Shown: positions 1 through 7,235, counted from the stretch's first letter. The stretch: 16,801 nucleotides of DNA from Oscillospiraceae bacterium (GCA_031280855.1 JAITGH010000136.1:1-16801), one strand, 5' to 3'. The notes: generated from the letters alone by a model not told the origin. A program made the numbers and translations.

Positions 1-730
1 TCTCGAAGTCGCGCACGCGGCGCAGCAAGCGGTTCGCGATTCGCGGCGTTCCGCGGCTGCGCTTCGCAAGTTCTAACGAGCCGCCGGGATCGATTCCGAT
101 ACCCAGTATGCTCGCGCTGCGCTCGATGATGAACTGCAACTCCTTGTAGGAGTATAGCTCCAGCTTCAGCATCACGCCGAACCGATCGCGAAGCGGAGCG
201 GACAATTGCCCGGAGCGCGTCGTCGCGCCCACTAGTGTGAACTTCTTAAGCTCCAGCCGGATCGAGTTCGCGCTCGGCCCTTGCCCGATGATGATGTCGA
301 TCTCGTTATCCTCCATCGCGGGGTAGAGGATCTCCTCGACGGCGCGGCTCATGCGGTGGATCTCGTCGATGAACAGCACGTCGTGCTCGTTAAGGTTGGT
401 GAGCAGCGCGGCGAGGTCACGCGGCTTCTCAATCGCGGGTCCGGAGGTCTTGCGGATGTTCACGCCCATCTCGTTCGCGATCAGTTGCGCAAGCGTAGTC
501 TTACCCAGTCCGGGCGGTCCGTGCAGTAAGACGTGGTCGAGCGGCTCACCGCGCTTCCGCGCCGCCTCAATGTAAACGGAGAGGTTGCCCTTCGCCTTCT
601 CCTGCCCGATGAACTCGACGAGCAGCTGCGGACGCAGCGAGTACTCGCCCTCGTCCTCCGAGATGAAGCTGCGAAGCGTAATCTGATCAGGGGCGTGTTC
701 CTGTTCCGCGCCGGATAACTCTATCGCCAT
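1..730 (-). CDS. ruvB: Holliday junction branch migration helicase RuvB (partial, C-terminus outside window)
   Basis: RuvB is the hexameric AAA+ motor that, loaded by RuvA, drives branch migration of Holliday junctions. The 243 visible residues carry the N-terminal RuvB block ([12 protein letters not shown]), a Walker A GPPGLGKT near residues 70-77, a Walker B DEIHR, the sensor 1 segment GATTRSG and the arginine-finger segment LRDRFG, in the expected order. About 90 residues, including most of the winged-helix DNA-binding domain, lie beyond base 1. The ATG at 730 is preceded by a GGAGGT ribosome site 7 nt upstream. It follows ruvA by 36 bp on the same strand, giving the order ruvC-ruvA-ruvB. 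No frame break is visible, and the identification is close to certain. Confidence 0.97.
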   Translation of the reverse strand, partial: MAIELSGAEQEHAPDQITLRSFISEDEGEYSLRPQLLVEFIGQEKAKGNLSVYIEAARKRGEPLDHVLLHGPPGLGKTTLAQLIANEMGVNIRKTSGPAIEKPRDLAALLTNLNEHDVLFIDEIHRMSRAVEEILYPAMEDNEIDIIIGQGPSANSIRLELKKFTLVGATTRSGQLSAPLRDRFGVMLKLELYSYKELQFIIERSASILGIGIDPGGSLELAKRSRGTPRIANRLLRRVRDFE

Positions 731-766
731 GCGGTAACCTCCGATTGAGAGTAGTGAGCGCGGTCT

Positions 767-1381
767 CTACTGTTTAACGCTGCGCTTCAGGATTGCGCGT
801 ACCAGCTCACCCGTATCGGATGCGGCGAGCTCATCCGGCGAGAGCGACTTCAGCGACGCCGTAACCTCCTGCGGAGTGTAGCCTAACACGGTAAGTGCGG
901 CGGTAACGTCGCCCAGCACTCCCGTTGTAACGCTTGATACTCCGCCGACCGCGCTCACCGTTATCGGAAGTCCCGACATATCTTTCGCGATCTTATCCTT
1001 AAGCTCCAGGATTATCCGTTGCGCGATCTTCCTGCCGATCCCTTGAGCGGAGGTAAGCATACGCTCATCGCCGCCGGCGATCGCGATCGCCAGATCCTCC
1101 GGCGCACCGAGTGAGAGTATCGCGACCGCGCTTCGCGCTCCGACTCCGCTGACGCCGATTAATAGGCGGAACGTGCTGAGCTCGCGCTCGCTCGCGAATC
1201 CGAAGAGATCGAACGCGTCCTCACGGATCACCGCGTGAGTGAACAGCTTCGCTCGATCGCCGGATTTCAGCGTACCAAGCGTTCGCGCCGATGTGTGCAC
1301 GGCGTAGCCGACGCCGCCGCAATCGACGACCGCAAGGTTCGACTCCATGTGCGTGACCTTGCCCTCTAAGTAGTAGAACAT
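767..1381 (-). CDS. ruvA: Holliday junction DNA-binding protein RuvA
   Basis: RuvA binds the four-way junction as a tetramer and recruits RuvB. The 204-residue product has the usual length and three-domain plan: an N-terminal OB-fold (FYYLEGKV...VVDCGGVGYAV), two helix-hairpin-helix segments (LLIGVSGVGARSAVAILS and LTSAQGIGRKIAQRIILEL) that grip the DNA backbone, a glycine/serine/valine-rich linker, and the C-terminal domain III (GDVTAALTVLGYTPQEV) that contacts RuvB. The ATG has a GGAG site six bases upstream. It sits 12 bp after ruvC and 36 bp before ruvB, so the three proteins of the resolvasome are almost surely made from one message. Confidence 0.97.
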   Translation of the reverse strand: MFYYLEGKVTHMESNLAVVDCGGVGYAVHTSARTLGTLKSGDRAKLFTHAVIREDAFDLFGFASERELSTFRLLIGVSGVGARSAVAILSLGAPEDLAIAIAGGDERMLTSAQGIGRKIAQRIILELKDKIAKDMSGLPITVSAVGGVSSVTTGVLGDVTAALTVLGYTPQEVTASLKSLSPDELAASDTGELVRAILKRSVKQ

Positions 1382-1393
1382 AATTATCTCCGA

Positions 1394-1891
1394 TTAAATG
1401 CTGCTATCGTTGAACATGAGGCTCGTCGCGGCTCGGCAGTGGCACAGCGCGATTGCGAGCGCGTCCGCGGCGTCGTCCGGGCGCGGGATCGCGTCAAGCC
1501 CGAGTAGCCGCGTCACCATCGCCTGTACTTGCCGCTTATCCGCTTTCCCATAGCCCGCGACGCTCTGTTTTACCTGCGACGGAGTGTACTCGTACGCCGG
1601 AATCCCGCTTCGAAACGTTGCGAGCAACAGCACGCCTCTGGCGTGCGCGACGGTTAAGCCTGTGGTGATGTTCGCGCCGAAGAACAACTCCTCGATGGCG
1701 ACCGCGTCCGGCTTCAACTGCGACAGCAGAGTCTCCGCGTCTGAGTAGATGGTGTCAAGCCGCCTTGAGAGCGGCACGTTTGCGGGAGTCGTCACGACTC
1801 CGTACTGACCCGGCTCAAACTTGCCATGGGAAACCGTGACGACTCCAAAACCTACAGTTGCAAGCCCCGGATCAAGCCCTAATACGCGCAA
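1394..1891 (-). CDS. ruvC: Crossover junction endodeoxyribonuclease RuvC
   Basis: RuvC is the dimeric, Mg-dependent resolvase that cuts Holliday junctions after RuvAB migration. The product is 165 residues, a normal length. The four acidic metal ligands are visible: D7 in GLDPGLATVGFG, E67 in AIEELFF, and D140 and D143 in DDAADALA. The start is a TTG at 1891-1889 placed inside the last codons of tyrS, so the two genes overlap by 20 nt in different frames. No ATG or GTG is available that would keep the obligatory N-terminal LGLDPG. A GAGG lies about 11 nt upstream, a rather long spacing, so translation may depend on ribosomes finishing tyrS. The C-terminal tail is short and has no recognised motif. 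Confidence 0.95.
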   Translation of the reverse strand: MRVLGLDPGLATVGFGVVTVSHGKFEPGQYGVVTTPANVPLSRRLDTIYSDAETLLSQLKPDAVAIEELFFGANITTGLTVAHARGVLLLATFRSGIPAYEYTPSQVKQSVAGYGKADKRQVQAMVTRLLGLDAIPRPDDAADALAIALCHCRAATSLMFNDSSI

Positions 1892-3086
1892 TGCGTTTCT
1901 TGCCTCGTTTCAGTATGATTCCGGCGGCGGTTACCGTTGCGGTCTCGCTTACGTCCTTGATAATTCGCCCGTCAACGGATACTCCGCCTTGCTCGATATT
2001 GCGTCTCGCGTCGCCTTTGGATTCGCACAGCTTAGATGCGACGAGCAGCTCGGCGACGGAGTACTCGCCCGCCTCCAGCGTTACCGTCGGCATGTCGTCG
2101 GATACTCCGCCGCCGAACACGGTGCGAGCCGTCGCTTGAGCTTTGACCGCGTCCTCCTCGCTGTGTACCAGCTTGGTAAGCTCGAACGCCAGCCGCTCCT
2201 TAGCGTGATTCGGGTTACCGTTGGCAAGTTCGGCGATCTCGTCAAGCGGTACGAAGGTCTGCACCTTCAGGCATTTGATAACGTCCGCGTCGCCGACGTT
2301 GCGCCAGTACTGGTAGAACTCGTACGGTGAGGTCTTCGCGGGGTCGAGCCACACCGCGTTCCCTGCCGTCTTGCCCATCTTCACGCCGTTGGAGTCCAGC
2401 AGCAGCGGAATCGTCAGCACGTGCGCGTCCTTACGCAGCTTACGGCGAATGAGATCCGCTCCCGCCAGGATGTTGCTCCACTGGTCGTCGCCTCCGCATT
2501 GCAGGGTGCAGCCGTAACGCTTGAACAGCTGCTCGAAATCGTACGCTTGCATAGTCATGTACATCAGCTCCATGAGCGTAAGCCCGATCTCGAAGCGAGA
2601 GCGATACGCCTCGGCGCGAAGCATGTTGTTCACGCTGAAGTGCACCGCGACCTCGCGGGCGTACTCGAAGAAGCTCAACTCGCCGAGCCAATCGGCGTTA
2701 TTGACCATGATAGCTTTTCCCGTTCCGCCGCCGCTATTGGAGCTTTCGTCGCCGAACTCGATGAACTTCGCGATCTGCGATTTGAACCGCTCGCCGTTAG
2801 CCGCGATTTGTTCGGGCGTTAGCATCTTGCGCATGTCGGTACGCCCGGAGGGGTCGCCGATCATGGTAGTACCGCCGCCGAGCACGATGATCGGGCGATT
2901 GCCCGCTTGCTGGAGTCTTCGCATGAACGCAAGCATAACCGCGTGCCCTGCAGTCAGGCTGTCCGCAGTGGGGTCATAGCCCGTGTAGAACGTGGCTTTG
3001 CCGGAGTTGATCAGTTCCGCGACTTCGGGCTCGCCGTTGGTTTGCGCGACCAGACCTCGGGCTTTTAACTCGTCAAAAAGTGTCAT
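1872..3086 (-). CDS. tyrS: Tyrosyl-tRNA synthetase (TyrS type, C-terminal S4 domain)
   Basis: This class I synthetase attaches tyrosine to tRNA-Tyr in the cytoplasm. The 404 residues show the Rossmann fold with the HIGH-equivalent in PTADSLTAGHA (residues 45-48 read TAGH, so the first histidine is replaced by threonine), the GDPSGR segment, the tyrosine-pocket motif YMTMQAYD (176-183), CGGDDQWSN, the KMSKS-equivalent KMGKT at 236-240, and a C-terminal S4 RNA-binding domain from about 335 (VAELLVASKL...RRNIEQGGVSVDG). A small Ser/Gly-rich insertion lies at about 114-123. The ATG at 3086 starts the expected MTLFDELKARG, but there is no well-placed Shine-Dalgarno; the nearest AAGG is 17 nt upstream, inside a palindrome. 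No T-box is seen. It lies between recN and ruvC. Confidence 0.96.
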   Translation of the reverse strand: MTLFDELKARGLVAQTNGEPEVAELINSGKATFYTGYDPTADSLTAGHAVMLAFMRRLQQAGNRPIIVLGGGTTMIGDPSGRTDMRKMLTPEQIAANGERFKSQIAKFIEFGDESSNSGGGTGKAIMVNNADWLGELSFFEYAREVAVHFSVNNMLRAEAYRSRFEIGLTLMELMYMTMQAYDFEQLFKRYGCTLQCGGDDQWSNILAGADLIRRKLRKDAHVLTIPLLLDSNGVKMGKTAGNAVWLDPAKTSPYEFYQYWRNVGDADVIKCLKVQTFVPLDEIAELANGNPNHAKERLAFELTKLVHSEEDAVKAQATARTVFGGGVSDDMPTVTLEAGEYSVAELLVASKLCESKGDARRNIEQGGVSVDGRIIKDVSETATVTAAGIILKRGKKRIARIRA

Positions 3087-3098
3087 ATTATGTTAACA

Positions 3099-3116
3099 AT
3101 TAACCTTGAGGTTAAT
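3099..3116 (-). promoter_or_regulatory. Perfect palindrome in the tyrS leader, overlapping an AAGG
   Basis: Two 8-base arms ATTAACCT and AGGTTAAT, separated by two bases, form a perfect inverted repeat that ends 12 bases before the tyrS start codon. On the tyrS message it would fold the only AAGG near the start into a stem. A second, overlapping small hairpin (GTTAA, loop TTG, TTAAC at 3092-3104) would instead free the AAG bases and bring them closer to the ATG. It could equally be a protein operator. Only the symmetry is seen; a regulatory role is inferred. Confidence 0.4.
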
Positions 3117-3172
3117 GTGATCCCTTTCATAGTTATGTTAGGCATGGCGTAAGAATGTCCGAATATAAGCAT

Positions 3173-3223
3173 GGCGGGCGGCATACCCCGTGAATCACCG
3201 GATGCGGGCGCATACCGCCCGCC
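3173..3223 (-). promoter_or_regulatory. Long hairpin with an alternative fold in the recN-tyrS gap
   Basis: On the minus-strand RNA, 3223-3210 pairs with 3186-3173 to give a 14-bp stem (nine G-C-rich Watson-Crick pairs plus five more, two of them G-U). A one-base bulge and a further CCCG/CGGG stem follow inside it. The two wobble pairs would be A-C mismatches on the plus strand, so the fold favours transcription towards tyrS. A competing hairpin uses GCGGGCG at 3222-3216 and CGCCCGC at 3210-3204 with a 5-nt loop, and cannot form at the same time. No U-run follows, so it is not an ordinary intrinsic terminator. It may be an attenuator-like switch, a transcript end structure for recN, or a REP-like dispersed repeat. 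Confidence 0.5.
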
Positions 3224-3269
3224 GATACGAGTACAGCCTCATGTTGCGTTTTAGTGTAGCGTTTGACAT
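3195..3269 (-). CDS. Possible 24-residue leader peptide before tyrS
   Basis: Directly after the recN stop codon a short frame opens with ATG at 3269-3267, preceded by GAGG at six bases, a good ribosome site. It encodes 24 residues beginning MSNATLKRNM and containing RLYSYRR, i.e. Tyr at codons 13 and 15. The frame runs through the left arm of the long hairpin and stops (TGA, 3197-3195) inside its loop. A ribosome slowed at the two Tyr codons would sit right at the base of that hairpin. This resembles a leader peptide for tyrS, but two Tyr codons in 24 is modest and such short frames arise by chance. Coding is unproven. Confidence 0.22.
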   Translation of the reverse strand: MSNATLKRNMRLYSYRRAVCARIR

Positions 3270-3277
3270 AGTATACC

Positions 3278-4927
3278 TCATTTGTCGGTGATAATCATCT
3301 CTCCGGCGGCTTGTAAAGTAGCGGCGGAGACGGCGTCGCCGCCGATAAGGCGAGCGATCTCGTCAACGCGACCGCGGTGGTCAAGCATTGCGATAGCGGT
3401 GAACGTACGATCGCCGGACTGCCGTTTCTCCACGCGGTATTGAGAGTCGGCGGCGGCGGCGATCTGCGGCAGGTGCGTCACGCATAGTACTTGCCGGCCG
3501 CGAGCGATCCCGCGAAGCTTATCCGCGACTCGACCGGCGGCGACTCCGCTGACGCCCGCGTCGATCTCGTCGAAGATTTGAGTTCCGCCTCCGCCGGGCA
3601 GCACGACTTTAAGCGCAAGCATAATGCGGCTAAGCTCTCCGCCGCTGGCGATCTTGCTGATTCGCCCGGGAGATTCGCCCGCGTTCGCGCTCATTAGGAA
3701 CCGCACGTCGTCCGCGCCGTACTCTCCGAGCGTGTCCGTAGTGGTAAGCTCCGCGACGAACTTCGCACCGGGCATGGAGAGTCCGGCAAGCTCCTGCGCG
3801 ACGCGAGTCTCCAGCGATTGCGCTCCCGCCACGCGAAGCGCGGTCAGCGATTGTGCTCCCGCACGGCAATCGCGCTCCGTCGCCTCCAAAGCTGCGGTAA
3901 GCTCCGTCAGGTCATCGTGCAATCGCTCGAGCGAATCAAGCTCCGCAGTAGCGGCGGTGAGCGCCGCAAGGCAGTCCGTCACGGAGCCGTAGCGGCGCTC
4001 GAGCCGCTGTAGGAGCGCGAGCCGTGCCTCTATCGCGTCCTGCTCCGCCGGAGAGAATCCGAGCGTAGCGCGGAAATCGCGCAGAGTCTCTGCCGCGTCC
4101 TCCGCGTCCGCACTCGCGCTGCGCAATCGCTCGGCGATTGCCTCCAGCTCCGGCGCGTAAGCGGAGGCTTTGCTAAGCGCGACCGACGCGTCGGCAAGGT
4201 GCCCGACGGCGTCGCCGCCACCCATCAGCGACTCGTACGCTGAATCCGTCGCATCCGTAAGCTTGCCGGAGTTCTTCAAAAGAGCGCGGCGTGCAAGCAG
4301 TTCGTCTTGCTCACCTTCATGCAGCTTCGCGTCGGCGATCTCATCGATTCTGCGGCGAAGTTCCTCCATGCGCAGCTCTTTATCGCGGTCTTTCAAGAGT
4401 AACTCGTCAAGCTTGCGTTGAACGTCGCGGTACTTTCGGAAGTGGGTGCGATACTCGGTAAGCGCCGCGTCCGCGCCGGAGAACGCGTCTAAGTATGCGC
4501 GATGAGTCGATTCCGCCAGCAACTTCTGCCCATCGTTTTGACCGTGAATATCGATCAGGAACGCTCCCAGCTCCCGCAATTGCGCGACGCTTACCGGCGA
4601 GCCGTTGACGCGGCAGCTTGATTTCCCGTCCGCGCCTACGCGCCGAGTGACGATCATGAACTCGTCCTCCGGGTCGGAGAAGTCGTTATCGGAAAGCCAC
4701 GCGGTAATCTCCGGTGAGTACTCAAACTCTGCGGAGATAAAAGCGGATTCAGCGCCCGTACGGACAAGCTCTTTGCCCGTACGACCGCCGATCACCGCGC
4801 CAAGCGCGTCGATTACGATACTTTTGCCCGCGCCCGTCTCTCCCGTCAGTACGTTAAAGCCGGGCGCGAACTCTACCTTGCACTTCTCGATTACCGCGAC
4901 ATTCTCGATGCCTATACTTCTAAGCAT
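3278..4927 (-). CDS. recN: DNA repair ATPase RecN
   Basis: RecN is an SMC-like ATPase that acts early at DNA double-strand breaks, gathering ends for RecA-dependent repair. The 549 residues follow the family plan: an N-terminal half-site with IENVAVIE and Walker A GETGAGKS (29-36), the HGQNDGQ segment, two coiled-coil arms rich in Leu/Glu/Arg between about 160 and 390, and a C-terminal half-site with the ABC signature SGGELSR (428-434), Walker B FDEIDAG (D453, E454) and H-loop THLPQIA (H485). Length is typical. The ATG lies in the sequence ATGCTTAG, which is also the end of the upstream coiled-coil gene, an 8-nt overlap. No strong Shine-Dalgarno is seen, which suggests translational coupling. 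A 191-bp gap follows before tyrS. Confidence 0.97.
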   Translation of the reverse strand: MLRSIGIENVAVIEKCKVEFAPGFNVLTGETGAGKSIVIDALGAVIGGRTGKELVRTGAESAFISAEFEYSPEITAWLSDNDFSDPEDEFMIVTRRVGADGKSSCRVNGSPVSVAQLRELGAFLIDIHGQNDGQKLLAESTHRAYLDAFSGADAALTEYRTHFRKYRDVQRKLDELLLKDRDKELRMEELRRRIDEIADAKLHEGEQDELLARRALLKNSGKLTDATDSAYESLMGGGDAVGHLADASVALSKASAYAPELEAIAERLRSASADAEDAAETLRDFRATLGFSPAEQDAIEARLALLQRLERRYGSVTDCLAALTAATAELDSLERLHDDLTELTAALEATERDCRAGAQSLTALRVAGAQSLETRVAQELAGLSMPGAKFVAELTTTDTLGEYGADDVRFLMSANAGESPGRISKIASGGELSRIMLALKVVLPGGGGTQIFDEIDAGVSGVAAGRVADKLRGIARGRQVLCVTHLPQIAAAADSQYRVEKRQSGDRTFTAIAMLDHRGRVDEIARLIGGDAVSAATLQAAGEMIITDK

Positions 4928-7235
4928 TACCGTTATAGTAGTCTATGCTCGGGGGGATTGGCGAGGGGTTCGACGCGCTCACCCCGAGTGAATTCTTAAG
5001 CCGCTGGATCGCCGCTTCGCTTTCGCTTGCCAGCACTGCGGCGTTGCGAGCCGCCAGGTCATAGCGTGAGATCAGCGCGTCGCGCTCGTCACGCAGGTGT
5101 ACGCACTCGGCGCGCAGACTCAGGCATTCGCTTGCAAGTTTCGTCTCCTCCGCCTTTAGTGCATCGCGCTCACTTTCGATGGTGCTGTAGCGATAGCGAA
5201 TCAGGTCGGTCTCTGCGGACATACTTTCCATCGACGCTTTGAAACTGTCGCGCTCGCTGATCACTGCGTTTATGTCGCCGCGCAGACCGTTATGAGCGCT
5301 TATAAGGATCGAGTGCTCGCTCTTCAGCGATTCCAGTTCCTTGCTGATCCGCATGTTCTCGCTGCGCACCGCGCTGCGCTCGGTATCCAGATTCGTCACG
5401 CGGTAGGACAGCAGATCGCGCTCGGAGAGTGCGGAGTCAAGATTCGACTTGTACATGTCGCGCTCATTCAGTGCCGCGACGTACTCCGTTTTCAGGGCGT
5501 CCAGATCCGCCGCGACCTTGAGGTACTCACCGCGAGCGCGACCGCTTTCACTCTCCAGCGAGCTGAACCGATATTTCAGCAGTTCATTCTCCGACCCGAT
5601 GCGCTCGACGCTTGTCTTCAGCATCTCCGTATTTGCGCGAAGCGTTGCGTTCTCTGCTTCCAATCGGCTTGTCTCATTCATCAGAACCTCACGGTCGGAC
5701 GCAAGCTTAGACTCAGCCTCCCGCAGCTTGGAGCGTTCTGCGTCCAGCGCGTTGTAGCGATAGCGCAGCAGATCGCACTCCGACGTTACGTTGTCAAGGT
5801 TTGCGCGAAGCAGCGTGACCGTCGACGTAAGGTTATTGCGCTCCAGGATCAGCTCATCGCGCTCGTGCCGCAACGCGTCCGCGTTTGGGTTGTACTCAAT
5901 CGCGCTATGCGTAACGATGGGAGCAACCGCCGCCGCTACGTACGTCGGCTTGTCAATCTCAACGACGCGTTCAACGATCTTTTCGACTTCGACCGGGACT
6001 TGAACCGTGCGGTCAATATACTTGTCAACGGGGACTTCGACGGTCTTCTCAACGACGCGTTCAACGATCTTTTCGACTTCGACCGGGACTTGAACCGTGC
6101 GGTCAATATACTTGTCAACGGGGACTTCGACGGTCTTCTCAATGACGCGCTCTACGATTTTCTCGACCTCGACGGGGACTTCGACGATGCGCTCTACGAT
6201 TTTCTCGACCTCGACGGGGACTTCGACGATGCGCTCTACGATCTTCTCGACCTCGACGGGGACTTCGACGATCTTCTCGACCTCGACCGGGACTTCTACG
6301 ATGCGCTCTACGATTTTCTCGACCTCGACCGGGACTTCGACGATCTTCTCGACCTCGACGGGGACTTCGACGATGCGCTCTACGATGTTGTCAACCGGGA
6401 CTTCGACGCGTCGCTCGACGATTTGCGGAGCCGCATTGGCGAAGTCCGCAGGAGCCGCGACGAATGCGGCAGGTTGAGCATGGCCGCCGACCTCAAGCTC
6501 CGCACGCAAGGAGCGAAGCTCGTCCGCGAGATTCTGGCGGGAGTCATTGACGCGCTCATAGCGTTCCGCAAGCTCGTCATACTCCGTCTTGAGATCCTGG
6601 AAGTCGACCCGCAGAGTCTCAAGCTCTGCCGCGCCGGAGAACGACCCGATTCCGGAAGCGATCTGATCGGCGGTCAAGCCGCTGTAACGGCTGAGCTCTT
6701 GCGTCAGAGTATCGACGTCGACTTTCAGCGTATTGCGTTCTTGCAGCACCTGATCGCGTTTTTGCATCAGCACGTCGTACTCCGCCTTGATCGTATCGCG
6801 ATCGAGGAGCAGCGCCTCGCGCTCATCGGTCAGCACGTCAAAGTCCGCACGGAGGCTGTGCAGCTCGGAGCGCAGCATATCGACTTCCGCTTTCAGGGAG
6901 TCGCGCTCGATAAGGAAGTCGTTGCGCTCACTGCGAAGAATGTCGCGATCGATGGAGACTTCGCTGTGAACGGTCTGCAACTCTTGAAGATCGGCGCGAA
7001 TTTTGGCGACATCATCGCGCAGACTGTCGCGCTCGGCGGTAAGCGTCTCGACTTTGTCGGCGGCGCCGCTGTGCTCTTCGATTATCGCGTTAAGTTTAAC
7101 GTTCAGCGCGTCTCGCTCGATTTGTAACGCGTCCCGTTCCGATTTATAGGTCTGAGTACGTCTGGACGCATCCTCGATGTACTCCATGACGTCTTCTTTC
7201 TTAAATCCAAGTAACGCGTTCTGGAACTTTTGCAT
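4920..7235 (-). CDS. Large coiled-coil protein with DivIVA-like N-terminus and central VPVEVEKIVE repeats
   Basis: No named family fits the whole 771-residue product. Residues 1-25 (FQNALLGFKKEDVMEYIED) resemble the DivIVA membrane-targeting N-terminus. Residues about 30-250 form a first coiled coil with repeated ERDxL segments starting at 33, 68, 103, 138 and 159, all multiples of seven apart. Residues 284-429 are tandem units of 14, 10, 14, 10, 14, 14, 30 and 30 residues based on IVERIVEVPVEVEK, with alternating hydrophobic and charged residues. Residues about 452-750 form a second coiled coil in which an LLxYR motif recurs (Tyr at 492, 555, 611, 681), again spaced in multiples of seven. 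The tail is Pro/Ser/Asn-rich. No signal peptide or membrane segment is seen. A strong AAAGGAG at 7246-7252 precedes the ATG. It overlaps recN by 8 nt. A structural or polar scaffold role is inferred only. Confidence 0.85.
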   Translation of the reverse strand: MQKFQNALLGFKKEDVMEYIEDASRRTQTYKSERDALQIERDALNVKLNAIIEEHSGAADKVETLTAERDSLRDDVAKIRADLQELQTVHSEVSIDRDILRSERNDFLIERDSLKAEVDMLRSELHSLRADFDVLTDEREALLLDRDTIKAEYDVLMQKRDQVLQERNTLKVDVDTLTQELSRYSGLTADQIASGIGSFSGAAELETLRVDFQDLKTEYDELAERYERVNDSRQNLADELRSLRAELEVGGHAQPAAFVAAPADFANAAPQIVERRVEVPVDNIVERIVEVPVEVEKIVEVPVEVEKIVERIVEVPVEVEKIVEVPVEVEKIVERIVEVPVEVEKIVERIVEVPVEVEKIVERVIEKTVEVPVDKYIDRTVQVPVEVEKIVERVVEKTVEVPVDKYIDRTVQVPVEVEKIVERVVEIDKPTYVAAAVAPIVTHSAIEYNPNADALRHERDELILERNNLTSTVTLLRANLDNVTSECDLLRYRYNALDAERSKLREAESKLASDREVLMNETSRLEAENATLRANTEMLKTSVERIGSENELLKYRFSSLESESGRARGEYLKVAADLDALKTEYVAALNERDMYKSNLDSALSERDLLSYRVTNLDTERSAVRSENMRISKELESLKSEHSILISAHNGLRGDINAVISERDSFKASMESMSAETDLIRYRYSTIESERDALKAEETKLASECLSLRAECVHLRDERDALISRYDLAARNAAVLASESEAAIQRLKNSLGVSASNPSPIPPSIDYYNGNA
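5955..6386 (-). repeat. In-frame tandem repeat array encoding VPVEVEKIVE-type units
   Basis: The array encodes residues 284-427 of the coiled-coil protein. Units at DNA level are 42, 30, 42, 30, 42, 42, 90 and 90 bp, followed by a partial unit. All are multiples of three, so gain or loss of a unit would keep the frame. The shorter units differ from each other by scattered silent changes, for example between GAC-GGG-GAC and GAC-CGG-GAC patterns on the plus strand. Confidence 0.9.
5958..6137 (-). repeat. Two identical 90-bp direct repeat copies
   Basis: Bases 5958-6047 and 6048-6137 are identical over all 90 positions by direct comparison, and the match runs on for five more bases before diverging. 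Each copy encodes a 30-residue unit (KTVEVPVDKYIDRTVQVPVE within it). Perfect identity, in an array whose other units have drifted, points to a recent duplication or to ongoing homogenisation. Confidence 0.95.

Noticed and set aside
1821..2330. Plus-strand open frame opposite tyrS and ruvC
   Set aside because: Shadow of well-supported minus-strand genes; the product resembles nothing.
3173..3223. Intrinsic terminator for recN
   Set aside because: The stem is strong, but no U-run follows on the minus strand and none follows closely on the plus strand. It is kept only as a structured element.
5955..6419. Tandem repeats as a possible CRISPR array
   Set aside because: The units are contiguous, without unique spacers, and in frame with a long coding sequence.
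6097..6477. Ser/Thr-rich plus-strand frame (STGTSTMRSTIF repeats) over the same array
   Set aside because: Another antisense frame of the same tandem repeat, with no independent support.
5292..7127. A 611-residue open frame on the plus strand opposite the coiled-coil gene, with acidic DLDGDFDDALYDFL-like repeats
   Set aside because: It is the antisense shadow of the repeat array. It has no ribosome site, and its sequence is fully explained by complementarity to the Glu/Val-rich units. The minus-strand frame has a strong ribosome site, heptad structure and a coupled neighbour.
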